Source of the DNA: Periplaneta americana
Lineage: Eukaryota; Arthropoda; Insecta; Blattodea; Blattidae
DNA: 64,000 bases
Direction: 5' to 3'
Assembly (NCBI RefSeq): GCF_040183065.1
Contig: NC_091120.1
Span: forward strand, 173,618,488 to 173,682,487
Under the pieces are notes generated by a model that ran no database searches, was not told the origin of the DNA, and saw nothing but the letters and a program-made list of their open reading frames with translations. Shown one piece after another: positions 22,262-34,397 of the stretch. Made by a program: the position numbers and the translations under genes. Every line of letters starts with the position of its first letter. Within the stretch, counting starts at the first letter, position 1.

Positions 22262-23287
22262 ATGGCTCGGAAAACCCTTACAATGGCAGACCGCATCAAA
22301 ATCATCACTTTGATAGAACAAAACATGAGACAAGTTGATGTTGCTAACATCCTTCATGTGAATCAGAGTATTGTCTCCAGACTGTGAAGAAAGTTCCAGG
22401 AAATCCAGTCAATAGCAGATCGACCTCGCGAGGGCCGTCCACGCAAAACAACACCAGGTCAGGACCGGAATGTAAGGTTATCTGCACGTAGGAACCCTAT
22501 AGCCTCAGCTACAACTCTGCGCCATGACCTGCGCGAAGTCACTGGTGTTGTTGTAAGTAGCCAAACTGTGCGCAATAGACTTCATGACATAGAGTTGTAT
22601 GCTCGAAGACCACTCAAGACTCCAGCACTCCGTCCACATCACAGAGGTGCTCGTGCCAGATGGGCTAGAGCACATGAGAATTGGACACGAGACCTATGGA
22701 CCAGAACTTTATTCTCAGACGAAGTGAGAATGGGCCTACACCCTGACAACAACTCTATTCGCGTATGGAGACGAACAGGGGAACGAAATCATTCCTCAAT
22801 GACCGTGGAACGTCACCAACAGTTTGGTGGTTCAATCTTGTTTTGGGCAGGTGTCATGTTTGGCAGCCGCACACTACTGGTTTCAATAGAGGGAAACATG
22901 ACTGCTGCCGTGTATGAGAACAACATCCTCCAACCCATAGTAAGTGGTTTTGCAGAGACTGTAGGAGAAGGGTTCACTCTACAGGACGATAATGCTCGGC
23001 CTCATCGTGCTCATAGTGTGCAGCTCTATCTGGTAGAACATGGGATCCGAAGAATGGATTGGCCAGCATGCTCACCGGATATGAACTGCATAGAGCATGC
23101 ATGGAGCTTTCTCAGGAGAGCCATTTCCAAACATCCACATCACCCATTAACGATTCAAGAACTCAGGAATGCTGCCTTGGAAGAATGGGACAATTTGCCT
23201 TAGGAGAGCTTAGATGCGTTGGTACTGAGTATGCCCCGTCGCATACAAGAGTGCCCCAGGGTTCGTGGAGAACCAACACGTTATTAA
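22262..23287 (+). pseudogene. Tc1 transposase, full length with two stops
   Basis: Starting at ATG 22262 (MARKTLTMADRIKIITLIEQ) the frame has an N-terminal paired-type HTH, a stop TGA at codon 42 (22385-22387; expected Arg, CGA to TGA), an AT-hook-like GRPRK stretch after RPREGRPRK, and a DD34E catalytic domain. The catalytic residues are Asp at about 153 (LFSDE), Asp at about 243 (QDDNARPH) and Glu at about 278 (CIEHAW), with 34 residues between the last two. A TAG at 23201-23203 (expected Gln, CAG to TAG) precedes the last 27 codons, which end RVRGEPTRY. Length would be 341 residues, normal for Tc1. The catalytic residues are intact and both lesions are single C-to-T changes, so the element died recently. 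Confidence 0.93.
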
Positions 23288-23985
23288 ACAGGGTACTGAA
23301 AGCACCATTACCTTTTCTTTGATGATGTACGAATTTCAACTTCCCTTATCTTTTCCGTTGTTTCCAAACAATGCAACTTTTTCATTTCATATTGAGTCCA
23401 TTGTTAACAAATAGTGTATTTCTACTTTTAAGTTTATTCTGTGGAACCAAGAAACCCAATTATAATTTATCTATTTTATTTTAATTAATAAAAACCGTTA
23501 TATGCCTAAATATGCTTAACTTTTTTTGACCAGTGTACAATTGTCCTAAAAAATTCAAGTAAATTAGTGTCAGGAACTGTTATTTCGCTCATTATTTATT
23601 ATATTAGCCACAATGCACACTAACACTTCAACTGAACACAACTGACGAAAAGGGATAACTCGGAAACTACTTATTTTAAATGTTAAAGCTAGCTTCTTTC
23701 CGAGCCTTGCGAATAGGGTAGCTTAGGAAGGGATGGAAAATCTGCGGGGTGGATTACACAGAAGAAACCGGTCTGCTTGGAAGCTGGTGTGTGCAGGCTT
23801 CTTGTTTACTGCTGCATCACAAATCATCCTGAGCTGCCGCATCACAATATTTAACGCGTAAATATAAATTCTATTAAAATTAATAAATAATTTTCTTCAT
23901 AAACTGCAGGTTTATTATGAAATTATTATTAACTGGGGAAGCTAAGCTTTTTAGCTTACATTGACACTACGCCACTGAAAGAGAG

Positions 23986-24574
23986 AAACCCTAGAAAACA
24001 GGCCTTCCTTATGCAACTAGTAAGGGCTGTCCTTTTCATATAATATTGACCATAATTTGGATCTATCCACCGCAGGGCGGCTCTACAATAAGAACTGCAG
24101 AGCTGCAGAACCGCCATTTAAATGGACCTGAAAAAATTAAAAATGTCAAACGTGCTTTTATGTAATCTAGTTCATTGTTTCATTTATTTGTCCAATTTAT
24201 TCTCCTTCGATTTGAGATTTTACTGTCTGTAGGAGCCTTGAACTGCTAGAGAATTTTATCTGTAGTGTACTTTTCGGATCTGTGATCGGCAGTTCCTGGA
24301 GCTCAACGTACGGTAGTCGGCAGCAGAAAACTGGTTTTCTTCACCGTCCCATAAGACTGCATTAGAGCTGCAACCGAAGCAGCTCTCTCCGAATATACAA
24401 AAGAACCACCAACACCCTCATCTCTTTATGACCTGCGTTAGAACACACAGGCTTCTGGACTACTGAATATCATTACAGTTCCAGTGTGTTATAGTACTGT
24501 GGGTGGTGTGATGTGATTAGTCAGTGTGTCTAAGGAAATATTTTATATTAAAAATGAATGAAATGAAAACCTAA
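23986..24574. other. Flank and possible left part of a decayed hAT
   Basis: CCGCAGGGCGGCTC at 24071 and GGGCCGCTACTGCGGGG at 25053-25069 could be decayed inverted ends around the transposase remnant that follows. I could not find a matching target duplication. Confidence 0.3.
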
Positions 24575-24876
24575 TCGACCAACCCTTTTCGAAATTAAAA
24601 GAGAAATTGCAGGTTAACTTAAGAAATTAGGACGTCCTACACAAAATTGAAATATTGAAATTTCTGGAAAAAGTCGAGGAAATCATGTAGCCTATTAGTC
24701 ATTTTAATACCGAAATGTGTAATGGAAACGATTGGTTTTTTGCTGAAAACGCTTTCTCCCCCACCCGTGTATTCTGTTTAGAGGAGAAAATACATGGACA
24801 AACACCGGAGTGAAGGATTTAGTTAATTTGACTTTAAAAACTAGAAAAGCATGTGAGGCACATCTCCACTACGTGA
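24575..24876 (+). pseudogene. Decayed ZMYM/TTF-type hAT transposase fragment
   Basis: In one frame the stretch 24757-24876 reads HPCILFRGENTWTNTGVKDL followed by VNLTLKTRKACEAHLHYV. This matches the end of the TTF-type zinc finger (..FCFPCILF..) and the W...GF.D..NL.....H..S..H block of ZMYM1-like hAT transposases. Upstream, FEIKREIAG and KKLGRPTQN-like pieces appear in shifting frames with stops. This is an old relic, more divergent from the MITE family at 2125 than those copies are from each other. Confidence 0.6.
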
Positions 24877-25069
24877 CTAGTTGTACCAGGTGGGAGAGGT
24901 GTAGCGCACGGATGGTTGGAGTACAATTTCGGGTGCACAGTCATCTTCGAGAAGGGGCTGTAATTACACGCGTTATCCGATTTAGATGCAATAAACAGCA
25001 CGCGTTTGCTAAATAACTATTTTTCTTGCAGAACTGCCAAGCTTTGTAACCGCGGGCCGCTACTGCGGG

Positions 25070-26244
25070 GTATCAATGGCTTAATCTACGAGTGGAAAGT
25101 GTGTGTTTAAGTTATTTCTGAATCTGTTGTTTTAACATTAACATGAACACACAAACGAAGCAAGATCTTCTTTCCTAAATGTTCTTCACTGATCAGTACT
25201 TCAGATACAGTGCCAACAATTCTTCTTGCTATTATTTTTGCATATATTTTTTACGGAACATTGAGGAGGCTTACATCGCGATAATTATTGTAATCATTTG
25301 TCTCTCTTTTTGAAAATAGAGCATACTATTGCTTCATACACTGTCAGAGATACGCAGGGTTGTCTCAAGGAGTACGCATCTCATTGATTAGGGGCTCCTA
25401 CCTATGTAAAAATGCTGACATAGTTATTTTATTATACAGGGACATCATTTTATTTTTACTTGCATTTTTATTGTACCTGTATTTCTGAATGTACTTCACT
25501 CTCACCCCTTCACTAATGTCCTTGCTCCCGTCAGACACACAAACTTACGACCGCTGTTGCATTCGAAGTCTTCAAGCAGTGAAGTAAACACTGCAGTGTA
25601 TAGTGTGTTTCATAAATATGATTGCGTTTTCTATAGAAGAAAGAACCTATATTAATAATATCGTACTAAAAATTATATTCAAGAAACGATAAATTCAATT
25701 TCAGAGAATATGCTTCAAAATGTTTTTAATAATATGCGTAAAGAACTGAAGCCTGCATTGTAATGAACGACAACCATTTTCAGCAACTTGTTTAAAAATT
25801 CAGATTAGCTTATTTTGAATTGAGGTGGCTAGAAGCAAAGAAATGCTAGTGACATTTGTAATAACATGAGTTAAGTGCATCCAGTGTAAGCAAAAGTATC
25901 TAAAATTTTTAGTGGCAAAGGGATATTGTAATCGCATCACACATTAAAATTTAAATAAAAATTTCACCGATTTTACGAAAGCTTAAATATTTAAACCCCA
26001 TTTTCTCAAAAGTAACTTAAGTGCGCTTACAGCCCTTTACTTATGAGCCCCTCAATTTAAATGCACTCTCTATATTGTATGTTAACATCAATAATTAATA
26101 TGCTAAATAAAGTAGACAATACATAACGAACATATCCGCCTGAAAAGTTGAGTTTTTGAAAAAAAAAATGCTACTACTCTACTGTATTTTGATAAATTCC
26201 GTAAAAGTGATGATCAAACTGAAAATCCTACAACATAAATGGAT
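25070..26244. other. Unannotated AT-rich stretch
   Basis: No coding or transposon signature recognised. Confidence 0.4.
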
Positions 26245-27037
26245 ACACTACTTTTCTCTCCTCCTATACCTAGTAGAATGATTTGTTTACATATCGCACT
26301 AGCAACATCAAACTCCTGTAATGGAAGGGGGCAACAGTGTTTCCGAGTATAGCCAGGTTAATGTTAAAAATGTTGGTAATAATAAAGTGATGTCCCTGTA
26401 TTTGTTGATAATTATTGCATTATATTACATTTTCTTTTGCAAGATCAACTCTTGTTTTTTCTTGCTTGAATAACATTTTACACACTTCACTATATCCTCT
26501 GATTGAGGTTCTGGCTGATATGTACAGTAGCGGAAAAAAAAAAAAAAACCGGACCGACCCTTGTAGCTGATTTCAAGTCTTGTTCACTCCAGAGCACGAT
26601 AGACTGGTAACTGAGACTTTCGTGGTTCGAATCCTGTTCGAACACTACTTTTCTCTCCTCCTATACCTAGTAGAATGATTTGTTTACATATCGCACTAGC
26701 AACATCAAACTCCTGTAATGGAAGGGGGCAACAGTGTTTCCGAGTATAGCCAGGTTAATGTTAAAAATGTTGGTAATAATAAAGTGATGTCCCTGTATTT
26801 GTTGATAATTATTGCATTATATTACATTTTCTTTTGCAAGATCAACTCTTGTTTTTTCTTGCTTGAATAACATTTTACACACTTCACTATATCCTCTGAT
26901 TGAGGTTCTGGCTGATATGTACAGTAGCGGAAAAAAAAAAAAAAAAAAACCGGACCGACCCTTGTAGCTGATTTCAAGTCTTGTTCACTCCAGAGCACGA
27001 TAGACTGGTAACTGAGACTTTCGTGGTTCGAATCCTG
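26245..27037 (+). repeat. 397-bp tandem duplication, nearly identical copies
   Basis: ACACTACTTTTCTCTCCTCC starts at 26245 and again at 26642; the two copies read the same up to ATCCTG (26631-26636 and 27032-27037). The only difference I see is poly-A length (15 versus 19). Copy 1 ends inside a tRNA-like part of the foldback MITE, and a 5-bp filler TTCGA lies at the junction. Confidence 0.92.
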
Positions 27038-27325
27038 CCTGGGAAGGAAACTTTTTTTTGTTCCTTATTCAAATTTATTCCCACTACTTTTCGATTGCAG
27101 CGATATTTTACTACTTAATTAACTTATTATTCTCAGAACATGACTTTTACAAGCAATGGAAAAGTATTGGGAATAAATTTGAATAAGGAACAAAAAAAAA
27201 AAAAGTTTCCTTTCCAGGTAGGATTCGAACCACGAAAGTCTTAGTCACCAGTCTGTCGTGCTCTGGAATGAACAAGGCTCTGAAATAAGCTACAAGCGTC
27301 GGTCCGGTTTTTTTTGCCACTACTG
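26922..27325. mobile_element. Foldback MITE with about 175-bp arms carrying a tRNA-like segment
   Basis: Left arm about 26919-27097, right arm about 27154-27328, with a loop of about 56 bp. The ends CAGTAGCGGAAAAA and TTTTTTGCCACTACTG are flanked by TA. Each arm contains CGTGGTTCGAATCCTGCCTG (or its complement), a B-box-like sequence. It is inserted into dispersed repeat R, whose sequence resumes at 27326. The partial copy at 26525-26636 belongs to the tandem duplication. Confidence 0.85.
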
Positions 27326-27570
27326 TACATTTATTATTATCAGGCAGTACATCTCACTTGATGTGTCAGAGAAAGAACAATTGTTTGTATACATCTGAAG
27401 TCTGATTAGTATAATATGTAGCTAGTCGGCGATGTATGCAATGGAGGGGGAAAGGAACTGGCCATCCTACCCAATTATCTCCTGGCCTAGTTGCCTAATA
27501 AGTGGTGCCTTCTTGGTATCAATTGTGAGGTTCAGACCTGTCTTCGGACAGTTGATTAAACAACAATTAA
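27326..27570 (+). repeat. Dispersed repeat R, copy 1 (right part)
   Basis: Contains AGGCAGTACATCTCACTTG, GTAGCTAGTCGGCGATGTAT, TGCAATGGAGGGGGAAAGGA and ends TTCGGACAGTTGATTAAACA. The same order of blocks is seen at 30568-30806 and 34116-34904, with an inverted piece at 34938-35045. The left part continues before the foldback MITE (CTCTGATTGAGGTTCTGGCT). The class is unknown; I see no terminal repeats or coding region. Confidence 0.8.
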
Positions 27571-27605
27571 TTACTATTATTATTGTATCAGTAACTAATG
27601 TACGT

Positions 27606-27629
27606 ATGATGATGATGATGATGATAATG

Positions 27630-27670
<41 letters not shown>

Positions 27671-27676
27671 TTATTT
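27606..27676. repeat. (ATG)n/(ATA)n microsatellite
   Basis: A trinucleotide run that gives spurious Met/Ile and Tyr/His frames. Confidence 0.95.
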
Positions 27677-27794
27677 TTAATACATCCATTAAGCATAGTC
27701 TTTTGTTAATTCTTATATAATTGATAATTGCAATGCAATTTGTGGGTACAAATTTATTTTGGGGGTACACTAGCAAAAAAGACTGAATGCCATT

Positions 27795-27945
27795 GGTCGG
27801 GCTCGGTAGCGTAGCTTTCCGTGCTCGAGGTTGCGGGTTCGATCCCGGCCCAGGTATACGATAGGTTCATGTCAGCAGATTTACTGGCATGTGAAAGAAC
27901 TCCTGCGGGACAAAGTTACGGCACACCGGCGACGAAATGTAACAC
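27795..27945 (+). mobile_element. tRNA-derived SINE, family C
   Basis: The head GGCTCGGTAGCGTAGC with B-box GCGGGTTCGATCCCGGC is followed by a body TGGCATGTGAAAGAACTCCT and GGGACAAAGTTACGGCACAC. From memory, this body is a widespread insect SINE. The 3' part is short and no duplication was resolved. Confidence 0.75.
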
Positions 27946-27949
27946 TTTA

Positions 27950-30403
27950 TAGAAAACTATTTTAAAATGCCAAAAAAAGACATATCTCTTGAAAATTACG
28001 AAAAATGCAAAAAAAAAAAATGTTCTAACAAATTGCCCTTATTTAATCAATTAATTCATGATACACATCCGTATATATTCACTCTATCTTTCAACTTTAT
28101 ATAAAAATATTCAGAATCATCAAATGCTTTGCCCTAACCATCACCAAACAAAAGAATTTTCAATTTATTCACGGTCACCTAAAACAATCAGCTACTCACT
28201 GTGAACGAAATATGCACAAGATACCCAGCGGCGATGAGGTAGCTTCCAATTGCCGCATACGCTATCATTTTTTTAGTGGGAAAAAGCATGCACAATTGAA
28301 TGCGTTTCGTTCACTCTAGCATGCATTGCTTGAATGCTGAAAGTTGAAAGAAAAGTTGAAGCGTGTAGATGCACCTTTATGGGGTTTTAGAAGAAAGCCG
28401 ACGTTATACTGCATTTGTGGCAATGTGAACTGAGCAGCAAATGTATTTCTGTTAGCTTTAGTTGGAGACCTATGTCCATGAGAAGTTTTGTTTCTTTATA
28501 AAACTATAATTATAAAGTAATGGCACATTAAAGTTTTGTTAACATACGTATTGCAGTCAGATTTTGACACATTTTTCAAACCCTCCCGCCCTCAGAACAA
28601 AATTCTGGCTGCGCCACTGTTGATGATGTTACTAAATTATTCCAATACTCTAAAAGGAATTGGCATAACGCTTTGTAGCACAATTCCTTGCTTATTTAAC
28701 TTATCCGTACCGGTAGGCCTATACAGTTTTTTCATACCTACTGTAATTAAAATTATTCATACAGTAATTTCAAATCACGCAAAATCATTTACTCAACAAG
28801 GAATATGGATATAAAATATATTATGTTATCGCTGCAATGTTCAATGTTATACTCAGCAAGGCAGTTATTACGAAGTCCTTCCTATATGTTTTTAAAATGT
28901 CCGTTGCAGTTATTTCAGCCGGTGCGGCGGATCTATAATGCAAACAGATACGGTAGTACGGTACTAACATGTCGGAAAAGTTCTGTTGAAATACGCGCCT
29001 TTTCAAGGTGTAAACAATATTGCTATTAAATCGTGAATTTGTCATACAATGATAGCCGCTACTTGAATTGCCTTGCTTGTTATTAACACATTATGTCCTT
29101 TATTAGCACACTAACATAAAGTATGACGAAGACAATTTCCAGATACGTAAATAATAGGCTGGAGTTGGAATAGACTTGCATTACTAACCTTACAAAATAT
29201 ATCAGTTGACCTTTTAATAAGTACACAATAATTGTATTGCCTTACATTGCTAGGACTTGAATACAGTATTCTGTAATTGATAATAACTGGTATCAGCTAA
29301 TGCAATATGATTACTAGGTCCTCTCTTTTTAATCTTTATTAATTAAAATGTCTGCTTGTTAATTGTATTTACTCCGATAATTTACATATTTTTGGAGGTG
29401 ACTTCCCTTACTTTCCCATCTTATTCACAGATGGGGCTATATGCAGCGATTGTTACAGTGGGAATTCATCAACAAATAATCTCGGCATTGGCACGCAAAG
29501 CTATAAAGCTTAGTATTGTGGTAATTTAGAAGATATTAACTGATATAAAGGTATATGAGATATGACTGTTCAATTGTGATTGCATGTATTATTTCATAAA
29601 TAGGTATTCCACCGGCTGGCAAAGTGCTATTGTTAAAATTTTCTGCAACAGTAAGCTTATTGTTTAATAAAACATGGCGCTTGGTTGGCACCACGGGTCA
29701 CGCCTAAAGCACCATACCTATCGATCTTCATATAATTTCATTTGGAGTTCATGCAGTGAATGAATTTAACACATAAATAGTTTTCGTAATATGCAGTCAT
29801 GTTTATACGCGTATAGGGCATGTTTACGAAGTGCCGAAATTCTTATTTGTATACTCTTACGTAAGCAACACGAAATGGCAATGGTTTGCGTCCTAACCTA
29901 ACTTGCTGCCTATGGGTAAAATTGAATTATGCAATAAGAAATATGTAGTTTCTCTGTTAATAGTTTTTATTTATTATCGTAATTAAGGTAGAGGTTAGGT
30001 TGGTCTCTATTTTGTTTCATAGGCTATAACCTTTCGTATCTGTTACAATACTAACATCTCACGTAGTAAAACTACAGTAATTAATTCTAACCTATATTAG
30101 AATAAAGGATTTACAAGTGAAAAAATTAGCTGTGTTTATTTTAAGTGAAAGTGATTCTGGCGTCTTGTGAGAAAATAAATTTAATATAATATGCATAATG
30201 AAAAGCAGTCTGGTGTTTACTTGTAACACATACTACAATGAAAAGTTACAGTTTATTGATCATTTAATAATTACATCACAGTGTAGTGCATTGTCATTTA
30301 ATGACTGTGCGTTCAATGTCTAAGTTACTTGAATTAATATTAACTAACATTGAATTGTTTCTGTATTACATTGTAAGACTACTATATATCGTGATTATTT
30401 CAG
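27950..30403. other. Unannotated stretch upstream of the BTB-HMG gene
   Basis: Mostly featureless AT-rich DNA. A solo hAT-like terminus (GGCTGCGCCACTG, ending 28620) has no visible partner. No promoter can be assigned; the first exon seen begins at a splice acceptor, so the transcription start lies further upstream. Confidence 0.35.
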
Positions 30404-30498
30404 GTGCGTTTGGAGCATTAAACCACCACATTACAACAATGGCAACTGGTCAGCAATTCAATTTACGATGGAACAACCATACAAACAATATTCTTCAG
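30404..30498 (+). CDS. BTB-HMG exon with start codon
   Basis: Acceptor TTATTTCAG at 30395-30403, 35 bp of 5' UTR, then ATG at 30439 and 20 codons ending in QVF-phase at NNILQ; donor CAG|GTATGA after 30498. The LRWNNH motif is the usual start of insect ttk-type BTB proteins. ACAACAATGG gives a good eukaryotic start context (purine at -3, G at +4). The 5' UTR therefore has at least one more upstream exon. The following intron is 9.7 kb. Confidence 0.9.
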
Positions 30499-33400
30499 GT
30501 ATGACTCTTGATATAATTTTCAATAGGATTCAAGATAACTATTACAGGCTACATAGGTTTTGTATCTATTATCAGGCAGTACATTTCACTTGACAATATG
30601 TGTCAGAGGAAGAACAATTGTTTGTATATGTCTGAAGTCTGTCTAGTGTAATATGTAGCTAGTCGGCGATATATGCAATGGAGGAGGAAAGGAACTGGTC
30701 ACTACCCCATTATCTCCTGTCCTAGTTGCCTTATAAGTGGTGCCTTCTCAATATCACTTGTGAGGTTCAGACCTGTCTTCGGACAGTTAACTAAACAACA
30801 ATAGGTTTTGTGGGTGCACCGGTTTAGTATATGAAAGAATGCTAGAACACAGTTATTCTAGTCAGGTCTGTTATATTGTTCATTCTACTTTGTTTATAAA
30901 TAATAGGCAGGACTTCAAAAATTGTATGGTGACCCAACATGCAAGCAAAAGTTTCATTGGTCAGCATGGTCGAATTATAGAAGCGCAATTAAAAATTCAG
31001 AATTTTTTTCGTTTGTCATGTACCAGTAGACCTATCAATTTTTACTCGTCACAGATGGCAGATGAGTGCTTTTTTCAGGCTATGGTAATAGACCTATAAA
31101 TCTAAGCTCATTAGATGTTAGAACTTCTACTGCAAGTAGATCTACATTTTATGTTTTATTTTAATGTATTTAAGTTACGACATGATGATTTTAGGTGCCT
31201 TGGAAAACGTGTAAACACCTAAGAAAGTGTGGCACAGGATATGATTTCCTTAAATTTGCACCTAGATAATAAATACGACTTTTCTTTGCAAATTATAATA
31301 GGAAATAACGATTATTACAGTATACACTCTTATAAAATTAATTTGTTTGATTGGTGTAAAGCAAGTGTACTTTTACTAAAACTGGATGAAAGTGACAGAA
31401 GTTACAAATATTTTGTGACTGTTCAATAATACATCGTAGACACAGTATGTATTAGGTGGTTGAATGGTCGACCACTATGGAGTAACAGCTTGTCTGATTG
31501 TGAAATAAGTAGATGGATCCAGGCTGAAATCCTAATGAGCCAAGTTACCTGGTTGGGGTTTTTATCCGATATTTTTGCTCAACCAATTGAAGCCGAATTG
31601 CTGGGTAACTTTCGGCATTGGACCTTGGATTCATTTTGCCATCATTTCTAAACATGTCATTATCATCATTACCACAGCCTGGATTAAGCTCGTTGGTGCA
31701 GTGTGCTGGTTACATATAAGAGCACAACCATTCAGTGACACAAATAATAAATGGTTGAATGAAAGTTATAATATGAAATACTCAATACTTTTCTGCATTT
31801 CTTAAATGTTATATAAAGAAGCTTGTTGACAGCTGATCTGAGAAGTAAGATAGACTACCAAGAAGTGGTTATCCCACAATAGCGTCTTTTAATGTCTTCT
31901 GACTCTGTTTATGTTTTGGTGGAGATGGATTACATTTATATTTATTATTGAATTATTATTTGGAATTTTGTTATGAAATTGGATTTAATTGTAATTTTTT
32001 GTAGATTGTAATGATGATTTTGGCTCTAAAATATGTACACATCTTCTGACTCTTCTCCTTATTATGGAATTACTGATTATAATACTTTCAACAGTCGGTT
32101 ACAAATGAAAAGAAAAAACTGCAGCCATGTTCTACTAAAGGTACGGTCACATATCGCTACTTTTGCAGCGATGCAGTACAAAAAACTGCGCAACTCTTGT
32201 ACTGTGACGTGTGAACAACGGTGCAACCCGAAAAGTAGCGGCTGCCGAACCTGCTGCCCGCTACTTTTCCATGCTGCGCGCAGCTTAAAAGTAGCGACGT
32301 GTGAACAGGGTTCTCAGGGTTGCAGCCGCAGCATTTTTGATATCGGTTTTGTTGAAACTTTTGCTGCGGTTGAACCAGTGTTACCACCCAAATGTGCCAA
32401 TGATACTTTTATTGTTTGGATATATTTTAATGTTAAATGTGATAAAAATAAATTATTTGTAACAGTTATTAAATACACAACACAGTCTGAGCATAATTGC
32501 TGACGATATAATTCATTTTTTTAATTTTCCGTAGCGTAGTTCCAAACAGGAGGGTTGCCAATATTGATTACGTGAATATACTGTTGATTATCATTTAAGT
32601 ATATAGGTGTTTTTAAAAGCTTTATAGTAAAAATAATGTCAATTTCTGAATACTAGATTCGACAGAAAAGCAAATAATAGATAAGGAAGCTTTCGCATGA
32701 GTTTCTTAATAATGCAAACATAACCACAAAATGTATATTGAGAAGTCAACACGGAGATAGAAACCTGCAGCATGACTGCGGCTGCAAAAGTAGCGCCTTG
32801 TGTGTGAACAGACTCACAACCTCCAGTTGCAACTTTTGCAGCACTCGGGTTGCGCAGCACAAAAAGTAGTGTGCAGCTCGCTACTTTTGGCTTACGTGTG
32901 AACACGACACGCAACTTTTACAGCTGCAGTACAAAAGTTGCGCTGCAGAAGTAGCGATGTGTGACCGTACCTTAACTCGTATTTTATACATAACCTCAAT
33001 GACATATTCGGATGGCATTGAATTGGTGATCATTTATTCATTCATTCATTCATAGTGTTCTGCCCAAGGGCAGGTCTTTCACTGCAAATCCAGCATTCTC
33101 CAGTCTTTCCTATTTTCTGCCTTCCTCTTTGCCTCCTCATATGATCCACATATCTTAATTTCGTCTATCAACTGATATCTTCTTCTGCCCCGAACTCTTA
33201 TCCTGTTCACCATTCCTTCCAGTGCATCTTTCATTAGGCAGTTTGTTCTCAGCCAGTGACCCAACCAATTCCTTTTTCTCTTCCTGATCAGTTTCAGCAT
33301 CATTCTTTCTTCACCCATTCTTTCCAACATAGCATAATTTCTTATTCTGTCTGTCCACTTCACATGTTCCATTCTTCTCCAAATCCACTTTTCAAATGCT

Positions 33401-34359
33401 TCTATTTGTTTTCTTCACTTCGTCGTAATGTCTATGCTTCTGCCCCATACAATGCCACACTCCATATAAAGCATTTCACTAGTCTCTTCCTTAGTTCTTT
33501 TTCCATATACATATTTATATTATCTCGCGTGTTGCTACGGTAAAGACGAAACTCGAGATGCGTGGAAAAATGTTTGGCTACATGAGTGTGAGCAATAATA
33601 TACAGAGCGTCTTGTCTCTTATCATTCATATAATTATGACTCTATGATTGGATGATTTCGCACATAATTGTTTTGAAGTTATATATTTTCTAAAAAATTG
33701 TTTGTCCATAACTTCTTCATGATTGTAAATAAATTTAAGCCCTTTTATTTGCTTGCGGAGTGTAAGTCCAAAGCGACTAAGGTTACTTGGCGACTTCCAT
33801 AGGTGTAAGATTTTGGTGAAGTCATTTTTTTCGGTGGCGTTTGTCTACTTATTTAATTTGTTTTGGAAGAATTTTTATGTTTGAGAGTTTCATTTTAAGT
33901 TCCACAAGATTTGTAAAGTTTTCTATTTGTTATGTGAAATCTGTTGCTGTGTATGTAGTGTAACTATGTGCTTTGTTTTGAATGGGAGTGTAATGTTTTA
34001 TAATGGGCCAGCATCCTCCTTATTTCACCTAAAATTCCATTTTGTTCCATTTATCTGAAATGTAATTAAAACTACCATATTTCTACAAATATATTACATC
34101 GTTAAACGATATTCCATCCTCTGATTGAGGTTCTGGCTGATATGTACATCTCACTTGACGATATGTATTAGAGGAAGAACAATGTATGCATCTGAAGTCT
34201 GACTAGTGTAATATGTAGTTAGTCGGCTGTGTGAGGCGTTCAGAAATCAACATGATCAACTCCACTTTTGGTTATTTTAGAGTTTCTAAGTTAGCAATGT
34301 ACTAAATTGACCATATTTTCAGTGGTCAAAGTGATTAACTCCGTAGTTCAGTAAAAACC

Positions 34360-34397
<38 letters not shown>

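Larger units (their letters stand above)
21976..23535 (+). mobile_element. Tc1-family transposon, complete ends
   Basis: A perfect 28-bp terminal inverted repeat starts CACTGGTCAAAAAAAGTTAA at both ends, flanked by TA (21974-21975, 23536-23537). Length is 1560 bp, normal for a full Tc1 element. It encodes a full-length transposase with two nonsense codons (22262-23287). A 69-bp tandem duplication lies just upstream of the start codon (22134-22260). It sits inside a hAT derivative. Confidence 0.96.
21575..23977 (-). mobile_element. Non-autonomous hAT (ZMYM type), copy 2, interrupted by Tc1
   Basis: Same family as 2125-2973, in opposite orientation. Ends are CAGTGGCCTAGC and the inverse of CAGTGGCGTAGTG, with a perfect 8-bp duplication AAAGAGAG (21567-21574, 23978-23985). 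Removing the Tc1 element at 21976-23535 and one TA leaves about 841 bp, close to copy 1 (849 bp). The remnant transposase start (ATG complement at 23590-23592) is split by the Tc1 insertion and carries the same TGA as copy 1. Confidence 0.92.

Noticed and set aside
27588..27776. Tyr/His-rich open frame (minus)
   Set aside because: Made by the trinucleotide microsatellite at 27606-27676.
32033..32503. 156-codon open frame, Cys-rich
   Set aside because: Lies across the left arm of a MITE and follows its AAAAGTAGCG repeats; the reverse strand is equally open.
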